A stretch of DNA of 64,000 bases, taken from the NCBI GenBank assembly GCA_964251045.1, contig CAXUHI010000012.1, forward strand, positions 41,798-105,797. Reading direction: 5' to 3'. Position numbers and translations under genes: made by a program. This stretch comes from Terriglobus sp964251045 (lineage in GTDB: Bacteria > Acidobacteriota > Terriglobia > Terriglobales > Acidobacteriaceae). The notes beneath the pieces are model-generated. The model saw nothing but the letters and a program-made list of their open reading frames with translations, was not told the DNA's origin and did no database searches. Position 1 is the first letter of the stretch. Every line of letters starts with the position of its first letter. This document shows, in pieces, positions 1 to 7,605 of this stretch.

Positions 1-2590
1 TGTTGAGCCACGTGTTGCCGCCATCGGTCGAGCGATAGACGTGCGGATAGCCGAAGCCCATGATCGTGGCGTAGACGGTCTTGCCCGTCGCGTCGCTTGG
101 ATCGACCGCGACGCTTGAAATGTCGAAGCCACCCTGGTTGAAGCCGTTTGGATCGTTGGATACGGGATTCAGGCTGGTGTCCGTCCATGCCGTGGAGGAT
201 GCCGCCGTCGCACCGAGGGTGGTGGCGTAAAGGTGGCCACCGTAGGTGCTGCCACCATCCGCAAGTCCCGCCAGACCGGCGTAGAGAACGCTGGAACCGC
301 TGTTCTGTGCACCGTTGGCCTGCACCGCCGGGCCGCCCGCGGCGAGCGAGCGGATGGAAGCGTCGCTGCTGTTGCAGGCGGGTGCGGATGGACCCGCAAG
401 GAAGCGGCTGATGGCGTTGGAGGCGGACCACGTGCTGCCACCGCTGACGGGACCGCGAAAGACGCGGCAGGTGCCCACGACGGCATTCGTGTTGAGATTG
501 GGATCGAGCAGGGCCGGCGGGTCAGCCTGTGACTCGTCGCCCTGCACCTGCGCGCTGCCGATGGCTGCTGGACCAGCAAAGTCGTTCGTGCCGCAGGCTG
601 ATCCGCGCGTGCAGGCATGCAGCGCGACACCCGCACCGGACTGCAGGAGCCAGGTTTGCCCATTGGATTGATCGATGGCAACCGTGCCGCTTTCACCCGC
701 GCTGAGTTGTGTCCAGGGTGCTGCGGAGGATGCCTGCGCCGCGGTCGTGCTGGCGGCGCTGCCGTTTGCACCCAGGGCGGCCAGAAGCGTATTCGGGTCG
801 GACGGATGCGAACTGAAGCCGGAGATCTCCGCAAGGGAGCCTAGGGCGCTGTTGAGATTGTCGAAGTGCGCGGCATCGTCGGGCGAGCACACGGCCTGCT
901 GCTGGCGCACGCCGTCGAGCGAACGCCACAGACCGCCGTCGTTGCCGAAGTACATCACAGGAGCGGCGCTGTTGGACGGATTGGCCTGCCACGCAATGGC
1001 GTGCTGCGCGGGTGCGACACCGGCGGGGGCGGCGCAGCCGTCGTTGGTGTTCGTGGTGTTGCGGAGCGAGCAGCCACCGTACAGCCCGCAGCGATACAGG
1101 TCCGCAGTGCCTGCAAAGAGCAGCGTGTCGGTCATGCTGAGCGCGGTGGCGGCGGGAACCGCGGCAAGCGCCAGGTTGTAGTCGCCCTGCGGGATGGTGC
1201 CACTGCTCTCCATGGGAGCCGCGTTGATCTGAGTGCCCCACTGCACCGTTGCGGAGGCGCAGGCACCGTTGCTCTGGTTGCAGGTGTCCTGCCACAGGCC
1301 CTGATCGTTGTTGACCGTATCGACGGTCAGCGCGAACAGGTCACCGGAGACGGGCTGGGCTGCAAGAGCGCCGCGAACGATGGCGCAGCTTGCCAGGCCG
1401 GATGTATTAGGCCGGGTGGGGCAGTTGGCGGCGGTCAATCCCGCACCCGGCTGGTTGGCCATGCGTGTGAAGTTGATTCCATCCGGCGACTCGTAGTAGC
1501 CGTGGAACCGGACTGCGGCATAGAACTTCTGCCGGACGGGGTTCCACACGACGGAGGTGGCTGCGTTGCCGTGAAAGGTCGAGAAATCCGTATAGAGGTA
1601 CTGGATGATGGTGTCGCCGTCTTTCAGCGATGCTGCTGTCCAGTGCGCGCCGCCATCCTGCGAGTAATACAGTCCGCTGGCATTCTGTCCCTGTACGTGT
1701 TGCACGGTGCCGGATTCTGTCGAGGTGCTGACGGCAGCGACCACGAGCTGGGGTGATGCCGTACTCCACGCAAAGCCTGCGAACGCCTCCCCGGTGAAGC
1801 CACCGCCATTCGGGTTGGTGATCAGTGACCAGGTGGAGCCGTGATCTGCTGAACGCAGCAGGCCGGAGCCGTAGTAGCTGTCCGTGGCGTCGTTCGGGTC
1901 GCCGGTTCCGGCCAGAATGACGCCGGTGCCGCCGGGTTGGACAGAGATCGCGCCGATGGAGAGTGACGGGATGGCGCTGGTGCCAGCATTCGGAGAAAAG
2001 GCGCTCAGCGTGTCGGTGAGGGGACTAAAGACGACCGATGCGGCGCTGCCTGCGGCGTTCGTGCTCTTCCACACACCGCCGCCGGAAGTCCCGGCGTACA
2101 CCGTGTTGCCCGTGGTGTCGTTGGGATCAATGGCGACGGAGGTGACGCGGCCGGTAACGCGACCGTACGCCGCGGTCTGTACCTGAAGGGGTCCGACGGG
2201 CGTCCAGCGCGCGCTGGCCGAACCGGCCCGTGGCAGCGGCCCGGCCTCAGACTGCATCGCGAGGTGCTGCGCCCGCGCCTGTGCCAGGGCCTCGGCAGGC
2301 GGTGTGGTGCCGTTTGCGGTGGACGTTCTGCCGCGGAGAAACTGTGCGGCCCGATGTTTTGCTGCGGCGGCGTGTTCCGCCGGGGTCAGGGTCTCTTGCG
2401 CGCCCGCGGCGGCGCACACCAGCATGGCCAGCAGGACGGCGGCGGTGACACAGAGGCCAAGGCGCGGACGCGGCGTTTCTGGGAGACAAGCCGGATGGGT
2501 ATGCCTTCGGGCTGTCCGGTCCTGCAGGTGGTGCACAAAAGTCCTCTGCGCGCTTTGAGCAAACGCAGCGCGCAGCCGTGCACGGTGCAT
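1..2590 (-). CDS. Secreted BNR/VPS10-type beta-propeller protein (3' end outside window)
   Basis: The reverse strand is open from an ATG at 2590 to the window edge, about 863 codons with no stop in the stretches I translated. A hydrophobic signal segment (VTAAVLLAMLVCAAAGAQE) lies near residues 48-66, so the protein is probably exported. The true start may be the GTG at 2536, which would shorten an unusually long N-terminus. The rest contains repeated propeller blades: VYAGTSGGGVWKSTN, LLRSADHGSTWSL, LYYSQDGGAHWTA, VYRSTDGGNTW. These Asp-box-like S-x-D-x-G-x-T-W motifs are typical of BNR/sortilin-like propellers. Acidobacteria carry many such large secreted proteins. Substrate unknown; the C-terminus cannot be judged here. 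Confidence 0.75.
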   Translation of the reverse strand, partial: MHRARLRAAFAQSAQRTFVHHLQDRTARRHTHPACLPETPRPRLGLCVTAAVLLAMLVCAAAGAQETLTPAEHAAAAKHRAAQFLRGRTSTANGTTPPAEALAQARAQHLAMQSEAGPLPRAGSASARWTPVGPLQVQTAAYGRVTGRVTSVAIDPNDTTGNTVYAGTSGGGVWKSTNAAGSAASVVFSPLTDTLSAFSPNAGTSAIPSLSIGAISVQPGGTGVILAGTGDPNDATDSYYGSGLLRSADHGSTWSLITNPNGGGFTGEAFAGFAWSTASPQLVVAAVSTSTESGTVQHVQGQNASGLYYSQDGGAHWTAASLKDGDTIIQYLYTDFSTFHGNAATSVVWNPVRQKFYAAVRFHGYYESPDGINFTRMANQPGAGLTAANCPTRPNTSGLASCAIVRGALAAQPVSGDLFALTVDTVNNDQGLWQDTCNQSNGACASATVQWGTQINAAPMESSGTIPQGDYNLALAAVPAATALSMTDTLLFAGTADLYRCGLYGGCSLRNTTNTNDGCAAPAGVAPAQHAIAWQANPSNSAAPVMYFGNDGGLWRSLDGVRQQQAVCSPDDAAHFDNLNSALGSLAEISGFSSHPSDPNTLLAALGANGSAASTTAAQASSAAPWTQLSAGESGTVAIDQSNGQTWLLQSGAGVALHACTRGSACGTNDFAGPAAIGSAQVQGDESQADPPALLDPNLNTNAVVGTCRVFRGPVSGGSTWSASNAISRFLAGPSAPACNSSDASIRSLAAGGPAVQANGAQNSGSSVLYAGLAGLADGGSTYGGHLYATTLGATAASSTAWTDTSLNPVSNDPNGFNQGGFDISSVAVDPSDATGKTVYATIMGFGYPHVYRSTDGGNTWLN

Positions 2591-2745
2591 TTGGCATTCC
2601 GCAACAGAGGCCTTCGGGTGAGAATGCTCTCAGCCTTTTCGCGAAATCAACAGGTGTTCCTGATCCCGAGGGAGGCTAAAAAGCTGAAGGAGACGCGCCG
2701 GCTCTCAGTGGCCGTGTGGCCACACCCGCACCGTGGGCAAGGCCG

Positions 2746-4143
2746 TCAGCAGCGCACAACCTTGGGGGAGACGATGTCACGTGTGGCGTTCCTTGAATCT
2801 ACCACCAGCCTGGAGTGCGCAACAATGGTTTCCATTTCATAGGATGAATGGTTCGTTGCCACCACCACGCAGTCAAACTCGCCCACGCGGTCCAGCGATG
2901 TCGATCGCATGTTGAGGTCGTACTTGCGGCCGCGCCCGACGAAGGGGAAGAATGGATCGTTGTAGCTCACCTGGCATCCCAGGCCTTGCAGGTGTTCGAT
3001 CAGCACAAGCGCGGGCGACTCCCGCAGGTCATCCACGTCCGCCTTGTACGCTATGCCCAGAACGAGCACCGTTGCTCCCTTGGTCGCGATGCCCCTTCCA
3101 TTCAGAGCGCGTGCGATCTGTCGCATGACGAAGAGGGGCATCTGCTCGTTGATCTCCCCGGCGAGCTGGATGAAGCGCGTGGTAAATCCGAACTCGTGAG
3201 CCTTCCAGGTGAGGTAGAAGGGATCCACCGGAATGCAGTGCCCGCCGATCCCGGGCCCGGGATAAAAGGGTTGAAAGCCGAACGGCTTGGTGGCGGCGGC
3301 GTCGATGACCTCCCAGATATCCACGCCCATGCACATGCAAAGCTGCTTCAACTCATTGACCAGCGCGATGTTGACCGAGCGATAGATGTTCTCCAGGAGC
3401 TTGGTCATCTCCGCTGTGGCGGGTGAAGAGACAGGGACGGTTTTGTCGAAGATGGCACCGTAAAGCGCGCAGGCGGCCCTGGTGGCAACGGCGTCCATGC
3501 CGCCCACCACCTTTGGGATCTCGCGGCGCGGCGTGATCATGTTGCCGGGATCTTCCCTTTCCGGAGAAAACGCGACAAGAACGCCATCGATCACGTCGGA
3601 GCCGTCGCTGGCGATCTGGACGGAGACGCCGCGCTCCGCGCCGGCCTCCATCAGGATGCGGACCACGATCTCCTCGGTCGTGCCTGGATAGGTGGTGCTC
3701 TCCAGGATAATGAGTTGGCCTTCCCGCACATAGGGTGCGATGGCGTGCACGGTAGCTTCCACGTAGCTCAGGTCAGGCGCGTGGTGATCATTCAGCGGCG
3801 TGGGAACGCAGATCAGAACTGCGTCCATCTGCGCGATGCGCGAGAAGTCGCTGGTCGCGGAGAATCCGCGTGCATGTGCCGCGGCGATGTGCTCAGGCTC
3901 GATGCGCCAGATGTAGCTCTCGCCGCCGTTGAGCATGGCCACCTTCTTCTCATCGATGTCAAACCCGGTGACGCGAAAACGTTCACCAGCGAAGAGAAGT
4001 GTCAGCGGCAGGCCGACGTAGCCCAGCCCGATGATGCCGACACGCGCCTCCCGGCTGTTGACTCTGTCCTGCCACGCCGCCAGGGACAGGACAGAGGTGG
4101 TCTCCCGAAGGCTCTCGACTGCCAACCCTAGACCTCTATGCAC
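2746..4143 (-). CDS. Nucleotide-sugar dehydrogenase (UDP-glucose / UDP-GlcNAc(ManNAc) 6-dehydrogenase family)
   Basis: Oxidises C6 of a UDP-sugar to a uronic acid with two NAD+ in the cytoplasm, supplying acidic sugars for surface polysaccharide. The Rossmann NAD motif GLGYVGLP is at residues 39-46 and the catalytic cysteine lies in GGHCIPVDPFY near residue 303. The middle domain has ENIYRSVNIALVNEL and the C-terminal UDP-binding domain follows. I chose GTG at 4143 because GGGAGG sits 5 nt upstream; a TTG at 4158 gives five more residues. Length (465 aa) suits the WbpA/UDP-GlcNAc dehydrogenase branch better than short Ugd, but the substrate cannot be fixed from sequence alone. It is 26 kb from the main EPS locus. 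Confidence 0.9.
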   Translation of the reverse strand: MHRGLGLAVESLRETTSVLSLAAWQDRVNSREARVGIIGLGYVGLPLTLLFAGERFRVTGFDIDEKKVAMLNGGESYIWRIEPEHIAAAHARGFSATSDFSRIAQMDAVLICVPTPLNDHHAPDLSYVEATVHAIAPYVREGQLIILESTTYPGTTEEIVVRILMEAGAERGVSVQIASDGSDVIDGVLVAFSPEREDPGNMITPRREIPKVVGGMDAVATRAACALYGAIFDKTVPVSSPATAEMTKLLENIYRSVNIALVNELKQLCMCMGVDIWEVIDAAATKPFGFQPFYPGPGIGGHCIPVDPFYLTWKAHEFGFTTRFIQLAGEINEQMPLFVMRQIARALNGRGIATKGATVLVLGIAYKADVDDLRESPALVLIEHLQGLGCQVSYNDPFFPFVGRGRKYDLNMRSTSLDRVGEFDCVVVATNHSSYEMETIVAHSRLVVDSRNATRDIVSPKVVRC

Positions 4144-4256
4144 CCATACCTCCCACAACTTCTTGCGTTGGACTACAAAAAAGTTCCTCTGGATTCAACA
4201 GGAGCGGTGAGTTGCGCATCCTATGCTCTCGTTGGGTCTACCAAAGGAGACAAACA

Positions 4257-4955
4257 ATGAAGAACAAAGTTGCTGCCGCGCTCTGCACATCTGTCGCATT
4301 CGTGAGCATGGCGAAGGCCGATGACACATCGAAGCTGGCAGAACGGGTGGAAGCGGCACATGCTGTGCTGCACCAGTTGATGGCGACCCCGGACAAGAGC
4401 GTTCCCCTGGATATCGCGGCGAAGGCGTCCTGTGTGGCAGTCGTCCCCGGATTTAAGAAGGGTGCATTCGTGGTCGGTGGCCAATATGGTCAGGGTGTTG
4501 CAACATGCCGCACGGGTCATGGGTGGAGTGCGCCGGTGTTCATCCAGATTACCGGAGCGAGCTTCGGGCTGCAGATTGGCGGTCAGTCGACCGACCTGGT
4601 CCTTGTGGGGATTAATCGCAAGAGCATGGACGACATGCTGAAGGAGAAGGTCAAGCTGGGCGGCGATATCGCAGCGTCAGCCGGTCCGGTCGGACGCGAC
4701 TCGCAGGCAGCAACGTCTATTCTGGCGAATGCGGAATTTTTGACCTACTCACGGTCGAAGGGTTTGTTCGCTGGTGTCGATCTGACGGGTGATGAGATTC
4801 ACCAGAACGCGAAGGATACGAACGAGTTCTACGGCAAGGACATCCCGTACCAGCAGATTCTGTCCGGCTCCGTGCCGACGCCAGCTGGCGCGCAGCACTT
4901 TGTCAGCACGGTCAATCAGATGTTCCGGGCGGGCAAGTCCAACGCCGGTAGATAG
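4257..4955 (+). CDS. Exported SYLF-domain (Ysc84-type) lipid-binding protein
   Basis: The ATG at 4257 follows AAGGAGA at 4244-4250 and gives a 232-residue protein with a signal peptide ending near SMAKA-DD. The body has the SYLF/DUF500 pattern: ASCVAVVPGFKKGAFVVGG, GHGWSAPVFIQITGASFGLQIGGQSTDLVLV and a late AEFLTYSRSKGLFAGVDLTG segment. The family binds phosphoinositide or other anionic lipids in eukaryotes; in bacteria it is usually periplasmic or outer-membrane associated and of unclear function. Frame-compatible starts upstream (from 4212) lack a ribosome site. It is followed at once by a hairpin terminator. Confidence 0.88.
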   Translation: MKNKVAAALCTSVAFVSMAKADDTSKLAERVEAAHAVLHQLMATPDKSVPLDIAAKASCVAVVPGFKKGAFVVGGQYGQGVATCRTGHGWSAPVFIQITGASFGLQIGGQSTDLVLVGINRKSMDDMLKEKVKLGGDIAASAGPVGRDSQAATSILANAEFLTYSRSKGLFAGVDLTGDEIHQNAKDTNEFYGKDIPYQQILSGSVPTPAGAQHFVSTVNQMFRAGKSNAGR

Positions 4956-4970
4956 CTGAATCGCTCCTCG

Positions 4971-5008
4971 AACGGCCAGCGGCGCCTGTATGCGCTGCTG
5001 GCCGTTTT
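4971..5008 (+). terminator. Rho-independent terminator after the SYLF gene
   Basis: AACGGCCAGC (4971-4980) pairs perfectly with GCTGGCCGTT (4997-5006), giving a 10-bp stem with a 16-nt loop that runs into TTTT. It lies 16 bp past the SYLF stop. Its 3' arm touches the stop codon of the convergent epimerase gene. On the opposite strand no T-run follows, so it probably serves the plus-strand gene. Confidence 0.75.
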
Positions 5009-5954
5009 ACTGCCCGGACCTTTCCTGGTACCACTGCACAGTGCGGCAGAGGCCTTCCCGCAGATTGATCTCAGGGCTGTACCCAAAGGCTTTGCGGGCG
5101 GCATCGATGCTGGCATGTGAGTCACGGACGTCGCCGGAACGTTCCGGCCCATAGAGCGGCTGCATTGTGCTTCCAAGCAGGCTGCCGATGACCGCATATA
5201 CCTCATTCAAGGTGTGGCGTTCACCGCAGGCCACGTTGAAAACGCGCCCACTCACCTGCCCGGCGGGCGCTTCGCTGGCCCGAAGATTTGCCCGCACCAC
5301 ATTTCCGACAAAGGTGAAATCGCGCTCCTGTTCGCCGTCCCCGAAGATGGTAGGGCGCTCTCCGCGTTGCATCTGGAGAATGAATTTCGCGATCACCCCG
5401 GAGTACGGCGAGTCCGCCATCTGTCGCGGGCCGAAGATGTTGAAGTAGCGCAGCGACACCGTCTCCATGCCGTACACGGCAGCGTAGCTGGAGAGATACA
5501 GTTCACCGGTGAGCTTCTGCACGGCATACGGTGAGAGCGGCTGTGGACGCATGGTTTCCATGCGGGGGAATCCGGGCTGGTTGCCGTAAGCCGAGCTGGA
5601 TGCAGCGTACAGAACCCGCCGTACGCCTGCTGCACGGGCCGCTTCCAACAGCTCGAAGGTTCCATCCGTGTTGGTCCGGTGCGAGGTGCGCGGATCCTGT
5701 ACGCTGCGCGGAACGGACGGCAGCGCCGCCTGGTGGAAGACGACGTCAACCTCACGGCAGGCGGCCGCAAGTGCCTCCCCATCGAGCAGCGAGGCTTCAA
5801 TGAACTCAACCTGACCGCGCAGGTGCGCGATGTTCTCCGCGCGTCCGGTTGCGAAGTTATCCAGGCCGCGCACGGCGTCGCCGCGTGCAACCAGCGCGTC
5901 CATGAGATGCGAACCGATGAACCCCGCCGCCCCTGTGACCAGTACCTTCCGCAT
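5007..5954 (-). CDS. NAD-dependent nucleotide-sugar epimerase/dehydratase (extended SDR, GalE/WbpP-like)
   Basis: The open frame reaches 6089, but the Rossmann start MRKVLVTGAAGFIGSH begins at ATG 5954, preceded by GCGGAG, giving 315 residues. It shows GxxGxxG (GAAGFIGSH), the SSSAYG substrate loop, the catalytic Y-x3-K (YAVQK) and the C-terminal FGDGEQERDFTFVGNVV typical of UDP-hexose 4-epimerases that use UDP-GlcNAc/GlcNAcA. With the UDP-sugar dehydrogenase 850 bp away it could turn UDP-GlcNAcA into UDP-GalNAcA. That pairing is inference. The gene converges on the SYLF gene. Confidence 0.88.
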   Translation of the reverse strand: MRKVLVTGAAGFIGSHLMDALVARGDAVRGLDNFATGRAENIAHLRGQVEFIEASLLDGEALAAACREVDVVFHQAALPSVPRSVQDPRTSHRTNTDGTFELLEAARAAGVRRVLYAASSSAYGNQPGFPRMETMRPQPLSPYAVQKLTGELYLSSYAAVYGMETVSLRYFNIFGPRQMADSPYSGVIAKFILQMQRGERPTIFGDGEQERDFTFVGNVVRANLRASEAPAGQVSGRVFNVACGERHTLNEVYAVIGSLLGSTMQPLYGPERSGDVRDSHASIDAARKAFGYSPEINLREGLCRTVQWYQERSGQ

Positions 5955-6102
5955 CTCCGCAGTATGACAGTTCACGCGCTGACGTCCCGTATGTGCCGGA
6001 TACTTGTGGCACATGCACGAGGCCCGCTGGGTACGGGACAGTACAAAGCGGCTTCGTGGCAACGTGAGGAGACCGTCGCGAAACAGCATCTAATCCCTCA
6101 CG

Positions 6103-7077
6103 ATGCATGGAACGTCCAAGCGGGACAACAGGCACGGCATCTCCGGGTCCAGTGACCGCGTGCGGGTGCGCCATGTCTGCGGAAGCATCGCGGCGTTTGA
6201 AGAGGATATGGTTGCTCTGGAGGAGCCACTGGAGCTGCGATTGATCCACGGTTCGGCGGACGCGCGGCAGTCAAAGGCGATCACCGTGACCATGCGGACG
6301 CCAGGGCATGATGCGGAGCTGGCGGCGGGATTCCTCCTGACAGAAGGTGTGGTGCGGGAGCGGTCCGATGTCCTGGCGATCCGGTCGCAGGCTGCGGTCC
6401 GGCAGGGTGACTCGCATGAAGGGCGTGAGGCGAATCCAGGGCTGGCACGGCAGTCCGTCTCGAACACGGTGGTGGCGGAGATCGCCCCGGACGTTGCGAT
6501 CAGTCCACTGACGCTGGAACGGAACTTCTACATGACATCCAGTTGCGGCGTGTGCGGCAAGGGGTCGCTGCTGGCGCTGCGCAGTGTGTGCCCGCCACGG
6601 CTCGTCAACGATGTACGCATGCAAGCCGAGGTGCTGCACGGACTGCCAGACCGCCTGCGTGCTGCGCAAACCACATTTCATGCAACGGGTGGGCTGCATG
6701 GCGCGGGCTTGTTCAGCCCGGACGGCGAGCTGCTGCTGGTGCGCGAGGATGTGGGCCGGCACAATGCCCTGGACAAGCTAATCGGCGCGATGTTTCTTCA
6801 GGATGAGCTGCCGCTGCGCAGGCACGTGCTGCTGCTGAGCGGACGTGCAAGCTTTGAGCTGCTGCAAAAGGCCGTGATGGCGGGCATCGGTGTGGTGGCT
6901 GCGGTCGGCGCGCCCTCCAGCCTGGCTGTGCGTGTGGCGCAGGAGTTTGGGGTGACCCTGGTAGGGTTTCTGCGCGATGGACGATGTAACATCTACAGCG
7001 GCGACGAGCGGATTATCGGTTTGCAGCGCGCCGGTGCCGGTGCGGAAGGCAAGGCGCGGGAGGAAGTGCACGGATGA
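6103..7077 (+). CDS. fdhD: FdhD, sulfurtransferase for formate-dehydrogenase-type molybdoenzymes
   Basis: FdhD passes sulfur from the cysteine desulfurase to the Mo cofactor so that formate-dehydrogenase-like enzymes become active. The 324-residue product has the family hallmarks: SCGVCGK with Cys148 and Cys151, the segment TVTMRTPGHDAELAAGFLLT, VREDVGRHNALDKLIG, and LSGRASFELLQKAVMAGI. The start ATG is at 6103. It overlaps the next gene by 4 bp (ATGA) and sits about 4 kb before the Mo-bisPGD oxidoreductase at 11154, its most plausible client in this window. The 148 bp separating it from the epimerase hold the divergent control region. Confidence 0.95.
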   Translation: MHGTSKRDNRHGISGSSDRVRVRHVCGSIAAFEEDMVALEEPLELRLIHGSADARQSKAITVTMRTPGHDAELAAGFLLTEGVVRERSDVLAIRSQAAVRQGDSHEGREANPGLARQSVSNTVVAEIAPDVAISPLTLERNFYMTSSCGVCGKGSLLALRSVCPPRLVNDVRMQAEVLHGLPDRLRAAQTTFHATGGLHGAGLFSPDGELLLVREDVGRHNALDKLIGAMFLQDELPLRRHVLLLSGRASFELLQKAVMAGIGVVAAVGAPSSLAVRVAQEFGVTLVGFLRDGRCNIYSGDERIIGLQRAGAGAEGKAREEVHG

Positions 7078-7463
7078 AATTGCGGTTGGCGGCGCACGCC
7101 CTGCGCCTGCGTATCCTGCGGACGGAGCTGGCGCGGTTGGAGGCGGGTGAGGTCCTGCGGGAGACCGTGCGGCTTGCGCCGGGTGCCGAGGGCTGCATCG
7201 GCTATGCGCTGGCGGTAGCCGGGCCGGAACAGCAGCACGATGCGCATGTGTCATGTGTAAACGGCAGTGTGCAGGTCGTACTCTCGCAGGCTGCGTTCAG
7301 GAGATGGTGCCTGCCGGATGAGGTGGGTGTGTATGCGCGCGTCGAGACGGGCGAGGGTGAGCCTTTGCAGCTGGTCGTGGAGAAGGATTTCGCCTGTCTG
7401 GACCGCGATGAGGCAGGCAACCGGGACACCTTTGAGCATCCGGAGGCTGGCGCGGTGTGCTGA
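7074..7463 (+). CDS. Small conserved protein, DUF7009-like
   Basis: A 129-residue soluble protein starting at the ATG that overlaps the fdhD stop (ATGA, 7074-7077), so translation is probably coupled to fdhD. It opens MKLRLAAHALRLRILRTEL and contains LQLVVEKDFACLDRDEA near the end. This resembles what I remember of the DUF7009 family of short beta-rich proteins (MKIRIRGNSIRLRL... LVEKDFACLD). No catalytic motif is visible and the function is unknown. Coupling to fdhD and the molybdoenzyme neighbours suggests a role in molybdoenzyme maturation or regulation, which is inference only. Confidence 0.7.
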   Translation: MKLRLAAHALRLRILRTELARLEAGEVLRETVRLAPGAEGCIGYALAVAGPEQQHDAHVSCVNGSVQVVLSQAAFRRWCLPDEVGVYARVETGEGEPLQLVVEKDFACLDRDEAGNRDTFEHPEAGAVC

Positions 7464-7605
7464 ACGGCATACCTGGCCCCCCTGCGGTAAGGACAGAACT
7501 CGCTTTATCCATGCCGGTCATCCGGGGTTGTGGCCGGTGTTGGCGGTGCGGCTACCCGGGCCGGCGGAGGGCATCCAATATCCCATCACAAAGCAGGGCG
7601 GGGCT

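Noticed and set aside
866..1756. A long plus-strand open frame (296 codons)
   Set aside because: The minus strand codes a continuous propeller protein with clear Asp-box motifs and a signal peptide; the plus-strand frame is a shadow caused by high GC.
7267..7605. N-terminal 113-codon extension of the XDH-type subunit
   Set aside because: The extension is rich in Arg, Ser and Cys, overlaps the DUF7009-like gene and has no family similarity; ATG 7606 fits the domain start.
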